Of a stretch of DNA of 64,000 bases, positions 20,684 to 31,235 are shown one piece after another. Origin of the DNA: Cryptomeria japonica (Eukaryota > Streptophyta > Pinopsida > Cupressales > Cupressaceae). The notes below the pieces were generated by a model, which saw only the letters and a program-made list of their open reading frames with translations, was not told where the DNA came from and made no database searches. Position 1 is the stretch's first letter. Each line of letters begins with the position of its first letter. The DNA is taken from positions 203,877,113 to 203,941,112 of the forward strand of contig NC_081408.1 in the NCBI RefSeq assembly GCF_030272615.1, in the 5' to 3' direction. The translations under genes were made by a program, and so were the position numbers.

Positions 20684-21230
20684 TCCTCTATCAAATCTTA
20701 GACACTTTAGCTTCAATCCAGACTCAGTCTCCACCTTATCTTTGACTATCTTGAATTTCTCCAATGCTTTTGATTTCTCCCTTAGAAAGGTAACCCACAT
20801 CGTTCTAGAGTAGTCATCAATCAACAATATTAAATACTTGTCACCCTACATGCTTCTCACTCTTGTAGGACCACATAAGTTAGTATGAACTAGATCTAAT
20901 AATCTATTAGATGTATACAACTTATTCTTAAATGAAGTTCTTGTTTGCTTTCCAAACTGAGATTCTTTACATATCGGATTAGAAGGCTTTATACTATTAG
21001 GCAATTCTCTAACAACTTGAGTAGAACTTATCCTTATCATGTAGTAAAAATTAACATGACACATCATCCTATGCCATGACCAACTTTCATCTATCTGAGA
21101 AATTAAACAAATTTTCTCACCGGCATCCAAGTGAGAGATATTACCTTTGGTCTTTCTCCCTGATGCAATCTCTGTTCTAGAGGCATTTAGAATATTGCAT
21201 TTACCATTCTTGAATTGCAAATCATATACC
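20684..21230 (-). pseudogene. Integrase N-terminal half and core of B
   Basis: The minus strand encodes the zinc-finger region WHRMMCHVNF ... NPICKESQFGK, where the second cysteine of the CxxC pair is serine, then LLDLVHTNLCGPTRVRSM and MLIDDYSRTMWVTFLREKSK. It ends at KCLRFDRG, where G is inserted. First core aspartate expected in DLCGP reads NLCGP, another lesion. Confidence 0.85.
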
Positions 21231-21241
21231 TTGTCAAAAAT

Positions 21242-21484
21242 CTATCCAACACTCAAAATATTATGCTTCAGACCTTCAACATACAAGACATCACCAATAA
21301 TATTCTTACCATCAAAGGAAATAGAACCTCTACCACGAATCACACAAACTTTATCATCTGAAAATCTCACTACACCACCATCATATCTCTCCATACTCAC
21401 AAATTTTCTTTTATCACCTATCATATGATGTGAACAACCACTATCATTTACCCATTCATCTCTCTCTTCAATCTTAGTAGCCAA
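21242..21484 (-). pseudogene. Protease of B
   Basis: Minus-strand WVNDSGCSHHMIGDKRKFVS holds the DSG triad of copia aspartic protease; VVRFSDDKVCVIRGRGSISF and VLYVEGLKHNILSVG follow and lead into the pre-integrase region. The 81 codons are uninterrupted, so this is one of the better kept parts of B. Confidence 0.85.
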
Positions 21485-21493
21485 ATATTTCTC

Positions 21494-22617
21494 CTAAAAA
21501 ATGCAACTTCTAGAATTCATTGGTACCGCATCATCTTCCTTGATAGCAATAAATACAAATTCTTCTTTTGAATTCCCATTATCTGATTCTTCATCTGTCA
21601 CAAGTTTATCAGCAACATAATAACATCTCCTCATATATATGTACTTCTGGTTAGTCTTATAGAGCTTATCATACTTGTCATTCTTATCATATCTATCATT
21701 CTTATTAGATCTATCATGCCTTTCAAATTTATCATGCTTATCATATCTTGACATTCTTTCAGGGCACCTAGAAGAAATATGTCCTTTCTTATTACAAGAG
21801 AAACATTTCAAAGGTAGCTTTCCATCAAACTTATAGGCTCCTTTAGGTAATCTTCAAGCAATAAGTGCTTCAAGCTCATCCAAATCCCTTTCTTGTTCTT
21901 CCATCTCTCTCATTTCTCTTTCATATCTAGAGACCCTAGATGAACTCTCTCCCAGATCATACTTCTACTTCCCAAATACAAAGGCTTTAAATGTAGTCTC
22001 AAATTTACCATGTCACTCTCCAAATTCACTCAACTCAAATTCAACAAGCTTCCCAACTAACATATCTCTTGTCACAGTCGTCACACTCTGGATCTAATCA
22101 ATAGAAGCAACTTTAGCTTTGTAGGCACAAGGAAAGGATCTCAACACTTTAGCAACAATTTCATCTTCTTCAAGGGTTCCACTAGAACATTTCACAATCA
22201 TAACAAGTGCATTCACCTTAGCCATAAAGGATTTTATATTCTCATCTTATCCCATCTTCAATGTCTCATATTTCCCATTCAAACTATGCAACTTAGTAAC
22301 TTTAACTTGTGCATCTCCTTCATAAAAGGTCTCTAACTTTTTCCATATCTCATGTGTAGTCTTCAAACCCATCACATTAGTCATCTCTGAATTAGTCAAG
22401 GCACTCATCAATGCTTCCTTAGCTCTTATGTTGTGTTAAAATTCCTTGATATCATCAACAATGATCAATCCATTCGGAGGAACATTCTAGACATTCTTTG
22501 TAATCTTCCAATAATCTTTTCCAAGACACTTTAGATAAACTTCCATCTAATCCTTCCAAATAGTTTAATTTTTTCCATCAAATCTAGTACTCTCCTTCTT
22601 GAATACATAGGTTGTCA
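21494..22617 (-). pseudogene. Gag of B
   Basis: It starts at the ATG at 22617 (MTTYVFKKESTRFDGKN), after the leader TTGAGGAGATCCAAG. The capsid region has IWKKLETFYEGDAQVKVTKL and LRSFPCAYKAKVAS; the knuckle CFSCNKKGHISSRC is intact. A low-complexity Lys/Asp/Tyr-rich tract (RYDKNDKYDK and neighbours) lies between knuckle and protease. Several tryptophan codons read TAG, as expected from G-to-A decay. Confidence 0.85.
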
Positions 22618-22660
22618 TCTTGGATCTCCTCAAGTGGTTAATCTTCTTTCGGAGGATCTA

Positions 22661-22672
22661 CCTCTGATACCA
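22661..22672 (-). other. Primer binding site of B
   Basis: The minus strand reads TGGTATCAGAGG, two bases from the LTR end. Confidence 0.85.
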
Positions 22673-22674
22673 CT

Positions 22675-22867
22675 CGTTGGAAACAACAAGGAATGAAAAC
22701 TGAGAGGGCGGGAGTGTATTAGTTTTCACTGGATTAACCAAATTAAGCACTTTCTCAAATCTAATCAACTGTAGTAAGAAGAAAAATAACAAAAATAATA
22801 GAAACACACTTAACACAATTATTTTGACATCGAAAAATCTGATTAAGGGAAAAACCACTGTGGGAAC
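22675..22867 (-). repeat. 5' LTR of B, inner end only
   Basis: 193 bp with the G-rich motif ACTGAGAGGGCGGGAG and the block GGGAAAAACCACTGTGGGAA. It is cut at 22867 by the LTR of C. The part beyond is not found in the window. Confidence 0.7.
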
Positions 22868-24092
22868 TATTGGTATTGTGTTGTTATTGGTGTCAACTGG
22901 TATAAGATGGCAATAAGTATGGGAGATTGATGAGAAGTGTTGTCATTGACGTATACCAGACTTTGATGCCAACTATCATAGCAGATCAATGATAAGGAAG
23001 AGAATGTCATCATGTATTATGTTTAGTATAGTCATCGGTACACAAGCTAGTATTAGTTTTTGTTGAAGATATAAGGACTAGAGATCGGTGAAGTGACATG
23101 TTGATGGTTGAAAAAGGAAAAATGATGAAACTTGTAAGAGAGAAAGATGTTGGGATGTTGATTGTGATGAAGAGACGGAATGTTACAAAAATCACATCAA
23201 TAGTGGAGGTGAAGTATGTGCAGGCCATCGGTATGCTGTTGGATGTCAATCTACAGGACTCCCACTAGATAAAGATGCAGTCACCAAATGAAGAGGTGAC
23301 TGACAGCGAGTGTGCCCAACTGAATCACATGTGCCTGTTTGAAGATATGCCTTCTCAAATAGGGAAGCCACATTGGTGCATTGCAAGATGTAGATGAAAA
23401 TGATCCACTCCCATTGGTAAATGGAGCTTATATCCTATTATGCATGGATTGCATCATATTCTTTTGAGACAAGACAAAATAGTTAAAGGAAGGAGATTGA
23501 AGGCTCACACCACATCAACTGGTGAAACACTAAGTTTCCTTAGGTGCATGAGATCAAGGATGTGTACTGAATCTACAAGGGCAAACATGATGAGTTTCCA
23601 GTATAGAGTAGGAAGGATATGTTTTTCACTTAGACAAACAAATTGATAGAAGAACTGGTTTATTGATGAAAAAGGCAAGGTTCAACAATTGCACACATAG
23701 AGTGCAACCAAATTTAAGATAAAGTTTGGTGCCAGTAGTGTGTATGGTATCCTACCAGTAAACATGTAGGAGATGCTACCGGTATAGATATCAACCTGTA
23801 AGATGACAAAGTGAAGATGCAGAAGAATCCCATCTATTGAAGATGTGCATGAGCAAGGGTGAAGAAAAGTGGTTAAGGTATAAACTAGCAGTGTTTGTGA
23901 ACCGGTAGATGAACCTGGTTGTGTGGTTGGTCGGTGATATTGTCTAGACTGACACATAAAACTTAGAAGAGGTGGATGCAGACTATGATGACACATAGCA
24001 CATGTGTCATTCATACAGTGGTTGGTAAAGAGTTGTCAGTGAGGTAGGTTGTGACTAGTCGACATTAATTTCGATAGCATTTTTCATAAGTC

Positions 24093-25284
24093 TATAGTGT
24101 CATAAAATCGCAACCCTAGAAATTTTTGATTGCATTAGGGTCCTCACACATGTGACTTGGAATCCTCTAGCTTGATCGGAGACCGAAGATTGCTCAACCC
24201 TCAAAAACAACTTCTTTCTTGGCCTCTGCATCACCTTGCCTGCACTTTGCCCCTTTAAAAGGGGTAGGACAGGAGCATGGCATCACTGTCTCCCCTTGGA
24301 AAGGGGCGTGGCACAAATTTCCTCCAAGGATAGGGCATGGCACCCCTATCCCTACCCTATTTTGGGGCATAACCCTTCCTAGGGTTGCATTGTTGGTTGT
24401 GCATTGGGCTGGAAACTTCCCTGATGTCGGCCTATGATGAAAATAAAATCCACTAGCATGTATTTAAGGAGAATTCATCCTCTCATTTGCATAATGTGGG
24501 ATAGGTCAAAGTTGGATAAATTCAAGTGGCACAAGTGATCGAGCATTTAAGAACATTCAAGAATTCAAGTCAAGGATTCAACCATTGAAGAGGAGATTGA
24601 TTCCAATATTAAATTCCACACAATCACATTTATCAACATTGTTATCACAACCTCCCTTGAGGTGATTTACAATTCAGTCTTTAATTTACAACTACTTGTA
24701 AGTACTTTCTTTCATTACTTGGTTAATTCCAAAAATGGGGTTTGACCTAAAGGTAAACCCCTAATCCCAACCCATTTTCCTCTCTTTTATGTGTGTAGGT
24801 TTCAAGTGTGCATTTGTACTTTCAAATTCAGGCTCCATTTGCAGAGGCGAAAAAACCCTTTTTGTTTCGTAGATGTTTCGGAGAACCGTGTATATTCCCA
24901 CCACGGTCCAAGCAACTTTTCCTCAAATTCATAGGGAGACTTTGTCTCGACATATTAATGCCAGATCCAGGAGCACATCTTCATACCATATTCCGATCTC
25001 AATTTATAATCAGTTCTTTGTCACCTTTGCACTACATAATTCAATCAATTCCTTTACATTTGAAACAAGGAAGATGGGATCAACTCAACATTCCTAGTTC
25101 CTTAAGAATTCAATCTACCATCTTCATGTGGACAGATTGAATCTAGTGAATTATCCTTTCCTCTTCCTAATGTAACATGGTGAAAAGTGCCTGAATGGTA
25201 ATCAATAGTGAAACTCTCATCTCTCTTTGAAGGAAAGGGTAGTTTCCTTCTTGATCTATCATTCACCATTTTTCGACCATTACA
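24093..25284 (+). repeat. Solo gypsy LTR K
   Basis: 1192 bp from TATAGTGTCATAAAATCG to CGACCATTACA, flanked by AAGTC (24088-24092) and AGGTC (25285-25289), a one-mismatch 5-bp duplication. The empty site is seen in the other C LTR (near 44560: CAAAGGTCGAGTG). The same LTR lies inverted at 55912-57107 as the 3' LTR of J. Confidence 0.85.
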
Positions 25285-26237
25285 AGGTCGAGTGCAGAAG
25301 AGTGTGGCTCTAGATGGATCAGAGGAAAGAAATATGATTGAGTGGCTTCATGATTGAGACCAAGAGTCCAGGTGATGATTAGGGTTGGTGAAGCTATCTG
25401 CGTGATCCGTTCATAGGTGTTTGATAAGCATAGACCAAAAGTGGTGCCATGTTTGCCAAATATGGCAAACATGTTCTGGATGTAGTAGGATTGGTGGAGT
25501 TTGATTGATCTGTTTCGCATGGTCAATCTCTAGAAGGAGATTTGATTGGATTTAGTTTGCCTCAAGATCGATGAAGAAACCCGAGCATGCCAGAAGTTTG
25601 AATGTCATTTTGGTAGGAAGGCATAGTATAAACATGCAAATCAAAGACCAGATCAGATGTTGTTGGATGAGAGAGAAAAACTGGTGAGCTAACCAGTCAA
25701 GTGCTCAATGACCATTAGAGAAGAGACTAAGTGCATGATAGAGAACTAGTTTGAAGAGATCAACCAAAGAGAGTGAGGGAACTGGTATTCTGCCATTAAG
25801 TTTGATAGAGGAGTGCACCGGTAGTGATTGAACCAATAGAGAAGATTGCAGAGAAGAGAAGAGTAGAGTCAAAAGCTATGAAGAATCACTGAGCTAAGAA
25901 CTGGCAATAATCAGATTGTAGACAACTAACTGAGTGAAGAAGATTGGTGGTGGCAAGAAATAGTGTGACATAGAGAAAAGAGAACCGATAGAGAGCAGAA
26001 CCAACAAAAAAGAAGAAGAGGTTGAACTGGTAAGGTTGTAGCAGAGAGTGAGTTGCAGCAAGAGATAAAATTGCAGCAGTGAGAGGGTGAGCAAAGAACC
26101 CACAGAGAATTGGAGAGAGGAGAACCGATGGAGAGATTTACATAAGTGTTACAAAGTTCTTTTGTAACAAGGATATTACTTTTGTAATTGATTATGTTTA
26201 TTGTAGATCATTGAGTTGGAGCTCGATGTAGGGGTTT

Positions 26238-26332
26238 GTGCTCCTTGTGTTGGTGCCCTAAAATCAGGGGTTGGTGCTCCTTGGGTTGGTGCCCTAAAAA
26301 AGGAGTGGCACTCCTTGTGTTGGTGCCCAAAA
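26238..26332 (+). repeat. Three tandem repeats of about 35 bp in C LTR
   Basis: Units share GTGCTCCTTGTGTTGGTGCC followed by CTAAAA, starting at about 26238, 26273 and 26307. The block lies late in the LTR, probably in R or U5. Confidence 0.75.
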
Positions 26333-26603
26333 TTTTGTAACCGAATATTTCATTGTGAGGCTAGATTGGAGTAGTCTCCAACAACATTTCTCACCTAGGT
26401 TTTTCTTTTCCTGAGTTTTCCTCATACATCTTGTGTTATGAGATGTCCCTTTTATGTGTGGTTTCATTTGTATCATTCTCTCATCTAACTGGTATGTTAG
26501 ATTTATGTTATATCTGTTAACCAATATGAACACAGAGAACAGAAAATGGAAAAGTTTGGAAACCACTGATTTACCCCCCGTCTCATCTAACTAGGTTCCT
26601 GAA

Positions 26604-26616
26604 TGATAAGCTTTCT
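26604..26616 (+). other. Possible decayed primer binding site of C
   Basis: TGATAAGCTTTC follows the probable LTR end where TGGTATCAGAGCTTTC would be expected. The match is weak. Confidence 0.25.
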
Positions 26617-26759
26617 CTAGCTTGGGTAGATTCTAGTATTTGAACACAATGGTTTGTTTAGTGTCAATCCCCACTCCAGTTCTTTATGGTTAAATTTATT
26701 CTATTTGGAGTTGTAGGATGGAAGTCTACCTATCCTCCTTAGGGTTTGATGTATGGATG

Positions 26760-28595
26760 TAGATTATTAATGGCTACCTTAGTAAAGTCAGTCCTCCCAC
26801 CAATTCAAAAGCAGAAAGAAGATACAGGTGCAATGATTTAGCAATGAAGGCTATACTTTGTGGGTTATCAGATGAGGTTTCCTCACAAGTGGATATATGT
26901 AAATCGACAAAGAGTTTATGGGACACATTAAAGAAGCTCCATGGAAATAAGCCTACCACCACAAAAAAAGTTTGTGAAGACAAGATGAGAAATGCAACTC
27001 ATGTCTTTGCAGATGATGAAGGCATATCTATAAGTAGCCGCAATAATCATGAAGAAGGAACCCACCTCTTCATGCCTCAAGAATCAGAAGATGGGAGGCA
27101 CACATCTGAGAATGATCATGCAGATCATTCCTACCAACAAGATGTGTTTGGAAGTGATAGTGAAGGTGATGAAGAAGATGAAAAAAAAGTTGATCTTGAA
27201 GGAGAACTTGTAAGTGCACTCGAAGAACTTAGTAGAGTGAGGACTGAATACAAGTTTTTCAAGAATGTTTTTGTTGTGGAACAAAACCGGTTAATAAAAT
27301 GCCTTGAATAATCTAAGAAAAGTATCTCAGAGTTGAAGACTCAACAAGAAGACAACAATGAGTGGTAGTGTAAAGATCTAGAGTCTGAGCTATTCACCAA
27401 GGATAAAGAATATAAGAAGCTAGTAGGAGAAATGGAGAATCTTCGAAATGACCTTGAGAAATGTCAGGATGAGCTCAAGGTGACAATCTAGTTTGATGGA
27501 AGAACTGATGCATTGGACAAAATGTTGAAGAAGAAAAAGCACTCCAAGGACACCAGAGGATTAGGAAGTGGTGCTAGTGAATGCTCCAGTAGCAAGAATA
27601 TCCTTGATAATGACATTTTGTTTGTCTCCTCAAATGGAGATAACAAGGGATAGACCTTCACTGTCCAAAATAATCCATAGGAGAAGGTTGATCTAGCCAC
27701 TACCAGTGAAGAAATGAAGCTAAGGATGAAGACCGATGTTGGAAGAAGGAGCAACAATGTAGATCCCAAAGGAAAAGGAAAGATGGGAGAAGGCATCTTC
27801 ACCAGATGCATGAACAGAAGAAGACAACACAAAAGACCTCCTATTGGTAGAATATAAGGAAATGATACCACCCATAAGAAAAAGCAAGTGTGGGAAAAGA
27901 AGGGATTGGATGTTAGAGCTACAGAGTGTGGACATTCCAAGATCCATCCCTGGAGAAGCAGAAATGGAGATACTAATCCACTAAGATCTTGTCATGCATG
28001 GAAAAACAAATTTTTAGGTCACAAGCCTCCCTTGTCTAGTTATTATTTTGTGTCCAAAGAATATGGTCATAGGGAAGATAAATTCTGAATGAAGCCTAAA
28101 AATAGATAGTTTCCTCTTCTTAGAGACAATATTGTTTTCTGTTGGAGGTGTAATGGTTTTGGCTAGAAAAGTCATGACTATAGAAGGATGAACATGCAGT
28201 CACATGACAATCGGTATAGTAGCTATGCTCAACATGGAAATGGATATAGAGCATATAGAAGTCAGAGACCTACATGGAACCAAAGGAAAAATGTCCCTGC
28301 GGGATTAGGAGGTCCACTAGTTCCAGTAACTGGTTGTAATAGAATGACTAGAAGAATATGGTCAAATCGGTTTGAGAGGAGATCCTCTAATCATGCGTAT
28401 GGCATGAACATTGTTTTCTTCTATAGAAATGCTTTTGTTCATGATACAGAAACCAGTAGAGAAAGGACAAATCAGCAAAAGAAGGTAAGACCTTCTCCCA
28501 AGACTGAAAATGGGAAGAAGAATGAGACAAAGCAGGTATGGAAAATGAAGGAAGAGAGTAGGACCATGGATTATAATTGTGCATTCAATGTATAG
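26760..28595 (+). pseudogene. Gag-like region of C with coiled coil and decayed knuckles
   Basis: The 155-codon piece at 26844-27311 starts with copia gag sequence (MKAILCGLSDEVSSQVDICK, SLWDTLKKLHGNK) and passes into an acidic region and coiled coil (ELVSALEELSRVRTEYKFFK, then MENLRNDLEKCQDELK). A Lys-rich segment with KKKHSKDTRGLGSG follows. Two decayed knuckles are visible: YYFVSKEYGHREDKF (about 28040-28085) and CWRCNGFG.KSHDYRR (about 28143-28190). The plan (coiled coil then several knuckles) resembles A's gag. The N-terminus is incomplete and stops are frequent. Confidence 0.65.
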
Positions 28596-29296
28596 GTTTT
28601 ATCTCACAAGACTTAAAGGAGATGTGGGACCTCAAGGGGAGTAACATATTGATCAGATCATTCACCCCCATTTTTGATAGGGACAAAGGAGAAAATAGGT
28701 TGTTGCCAATAAGAAAAGAAGAAAATGAGATGACATGTGTGTGTAGTGGCTTCCTTGGCTACACACCTACAAATGAGAGATGGATCACTACTACATGTGT
28801 CAATGGATGGCCAATTTACAATTGGGATCAGAACAAATTGACACAGGAAGACAGGAGCTAGAGAAAGGTGCTCTGGTAGAGATGATGGACTAGTGTAGGA
28901 AACCAGTATGTGCAATATGGTACCAGTATCTGCAAGTTATGTAATTCAATAAGGTCTAGGATCATTTCATTAACTCTAGTAGCATAGATTGAGGTGGTTA
29001 TGTCTCAAGTGGTATTGGAAAAAACCTTAACGACATATGATGGCCTGATAGTTGATCATATATACATGCATCTTTTTGGGCTAACCGGTTTGATTTATGT
29101 AATAATAGTAATATTTTATGGCTTTGTGTACACCTAGGATCATGTCATATGCTGTGGTGAGTTTTTGGAGTTGATAGATCATCAGACTGAGCACATATGC
29201 ACAACTCAACTGGTATATGGTGTAGATTGGAGATCCAATGTTGAACTTGATAGACAAATGAAGACCTAAAATATATGGTTCAGGGGGAGTTCATAT
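28596..29296 (+). other. Decayed non-pol region of C, up to the L insertion
   Basis: Coding-like pieces such as RWITTTCVNGWPIYNWDQNK occur but no protease, integrase or RT motif does. Near 29281 a purine cluster CAGGGGGAGTTCATA precedes the start of L; clusters of this type occur a few hundred bases before other 3' LTRs. Confidence 0.4.
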
Positions 29297-29756
29297 TGTT
29301 GGGACTCATTAAATTTGAGTCAAAGTTTATAGGCCCAATAAAAAAATTTGCTCTGCATGTTAGAAAAGTACCTAAATGAGTCAGTTTGACTGGCCTAGAG
29401 GGGGTAAAATGGAGCTGATTGATTTTCAAAGGGTAAGGCTCGAAAGACATGTTCTACGCCTTTCATTTGGCCTATTTAGTGATGTGAAAATTTTAGAATT
29501 CAATTTGGATAAGTTTATAAGGTACCCATTTTGAGGGGTGAGCTGAAAGTGCATTTTAGGCACAAATGTAGATTTTATTGAGTAGCCTACTTTGAGCGAT
29601 TACATATTTTTCCCTGTTGATTTTCATGAAAAAATTCAAAATGGATTCAATTATATGCATAAATGTGAGTTAGCTTGCAAAATTTCAAGTCTTGACGAAT
29701 CCATTTGCTCAGTTTTCATAGCCAAATCCGTTTGTAGTTTGTGTGTTTTGGCGAAG
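29297..29756 (+). repeat. 5' LTR fragment of L
   Basis: It aligns with 38026-38489 over about 460 bases, including AATGAGTCAGTTTGA and GAGGGGTGAGCTGAAAGTGC. Homology ends at GTTTTGGCGAAGG, where O's gag starts. Confidence 0.8.
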
Positions 29757-30973
29757 GTTTCTCCAGGCCTTTCTTTTGTATTACATAGGTCCATCATAGA
29801 AACATCATTACCCATGTTGTATGCATAGTGGGCCACAAATTTTTCTACCAAGTTTGGAAAAGAGACAATGGAACCTCATGGTAGAGATGAGAACCATGCC
29901 AGGGCATCTCCCGTGAGACTCTTGGGAAAGAGTCTGCGAAGATAAAGGTCACTATAGGAGACTTCTTGGCATAAGATGTGGAATTCTTGGACATGGTCGT
30001 GGGGATCTCCTTTACCTTCATACTTGGTGAATTTAGGGATCTCAAATCCAGGGGGATATGGTGCACCTGATATAGACGGGTCGTAAGGACAAGGGCAAAA
30101 CTCTTCGAACGAGTAAGTTTTCCTTTTATTAGTCCTTTGTTTCATGTCCTTGATGATATTCTTCATAACTTGAATTTCCTTGATGAGGTGTTGTTGTGGA
30201 CTTTGATATTGATGAATTGTATTTGCCCCAAGAATTGGATGAACCAAAGAAGGTGCACCACCACCAATATATTGATATGATGAGGAGGTGGGAACATGAG
30301 ATATGATGACCGATGTTGCTGGGGTTTGAGAGATAGTTGGTTGCGGTCTACCAATTGTTGTGACAGGATTGAATATGGTCCAGATAAAATTTGTGACATT
30401 GTTGGGAGGAAGGGAAGTTTGTGGAATAGAAATTTGTGGTTGAATAGAAGGAGGTGGTATAGAAGTTTGTTGGAGAATGGATGAGATCGGATTTGATAGT
30501 GGTATGGATGGTAAGGAGGAAGAAGGTGGGATCGAGGCCACGGTGGGAGGTACCACGGGTGGCATTGATTGAGCCTAGATGATTGATGGGGCTACAATTG
30601 ATTGAGTTTGAATAGTAGGTGCAGCACTTTGTGTGGGAGCGAGGTCTCCTTGTGGTTGTTGGGTGAGAGAAAATCTATTAAATTCAGGTGGAAGTTGAGC
30701 TCCATGTTCAAGGAGAGTTTTCAGAAGTGTAGTAGGATTGTGTTTAATAAACTTCTCCATCATCTCTTGGTTATAAGAATCCGCTAGGAAAGTTTGCACT
30801 TCCGGACAAAGTTCATCTTGGTTAACTATGTCAAGATTTTGACTTTGATCTTGATTGCTAGGTTGCCCACTTTGTGTATGATCTTGTGTGGGATCTTCAT
30901 ATAGAACACCAATGTCTGGCATGCCATATTGTTGTTCAACCATCTTTTTCTTTTGGGATTGAGTTGCGACCAT
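29757..30973 (-). pseudogene. Gypsy gag of O, 3' truncated
   Basis: It starts at the ATG at 30973 (MVATQSQKKKMVEQQYGMPD). The first part is Gln/Asp/Ser-rich, then comes a Pro/Ser/Thr/Ile-rich stretch, then the typical Ty3 gag core: PPGFEIPKFTKYEGKGDPHD, VQEFHILCQEVSYSDLYLRR and LFPKSLTGDALAWFSSLP, followed after a frameshift by LVEKFVAHYAYNMGNDVSMM. One stop lies near 30570. The core forms the capsid. No knuckle or protease remains. Confidence 0.85.
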
Positions 30974-30979
30974 ACACGA

Positions 30980-31235
30980 TATTTGTGATGAAAAGACTTA
31001 GGAAAAATGTGATGAAGGAACTTAAGAAATTTGTGATGAAAGGATTTAAGAAATTTGTGATGAAAGGATTTAATAAATTTGAGGATGAAAGGACTTAAGA
31101 AATTTTTGATGACAGGATTTGAGAAATTTTAGGATGAAAAGACTTGAGAAATTTGTGATGAAAGGATTTAAGAAATTTGTGATGAAAGGATTTAAGAAAA
31201 TTGAGGATGAAAGGATTTAAGAAATTTGAGGATGA
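30980..31235 (-). repeat. 24-bp tandem repeat array upstream of O gag start
   Basis: About ten diverged copies of GATGAAAGGATTTAAGAAAT plus TTGT (plus-strand reading), ending within about 10 bases of the gag ATG on the minus strand. Variants replace TTTGTG with TTTGAG. Confidence 0.85.

Larger units (their letters stand above)
7656..22867 (-). mobile_element. Element B: near-complete copia retrotransposon split by G and Q
   Basis: Minus strand, in the copia order gag-protease-integrase-RT-RNase H. The 5' LTR piece is at 22867-22675, primer site 22672-22661, gag from 22617, protease, integrase (interrupted by G at the LRFDRGE segment), RT, RNase H (interrupted by Q), PPT and a 3' LTR remnant ending at 7656 where A is inserted. 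Stops and frameshifts occur throughout, and the RT active site is mutated, so the copy is dead. Confidence 0.85.
22868..26602 (+). repeat. 5' LTR of C (interrupted by K)
   Basis: About 2.5 kb without K. It begins TATTGGTATTG, continues with the CATTGACG motif, and ends at about 26602 after CTGATTTACCCCCCGTC, the C-tract motif seen near the end of other copia LTRs. It contains ACCGGT sites and a run of about 35-bp repeats. Short frames inside it have no recognisable product. Confidence 0.7.
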
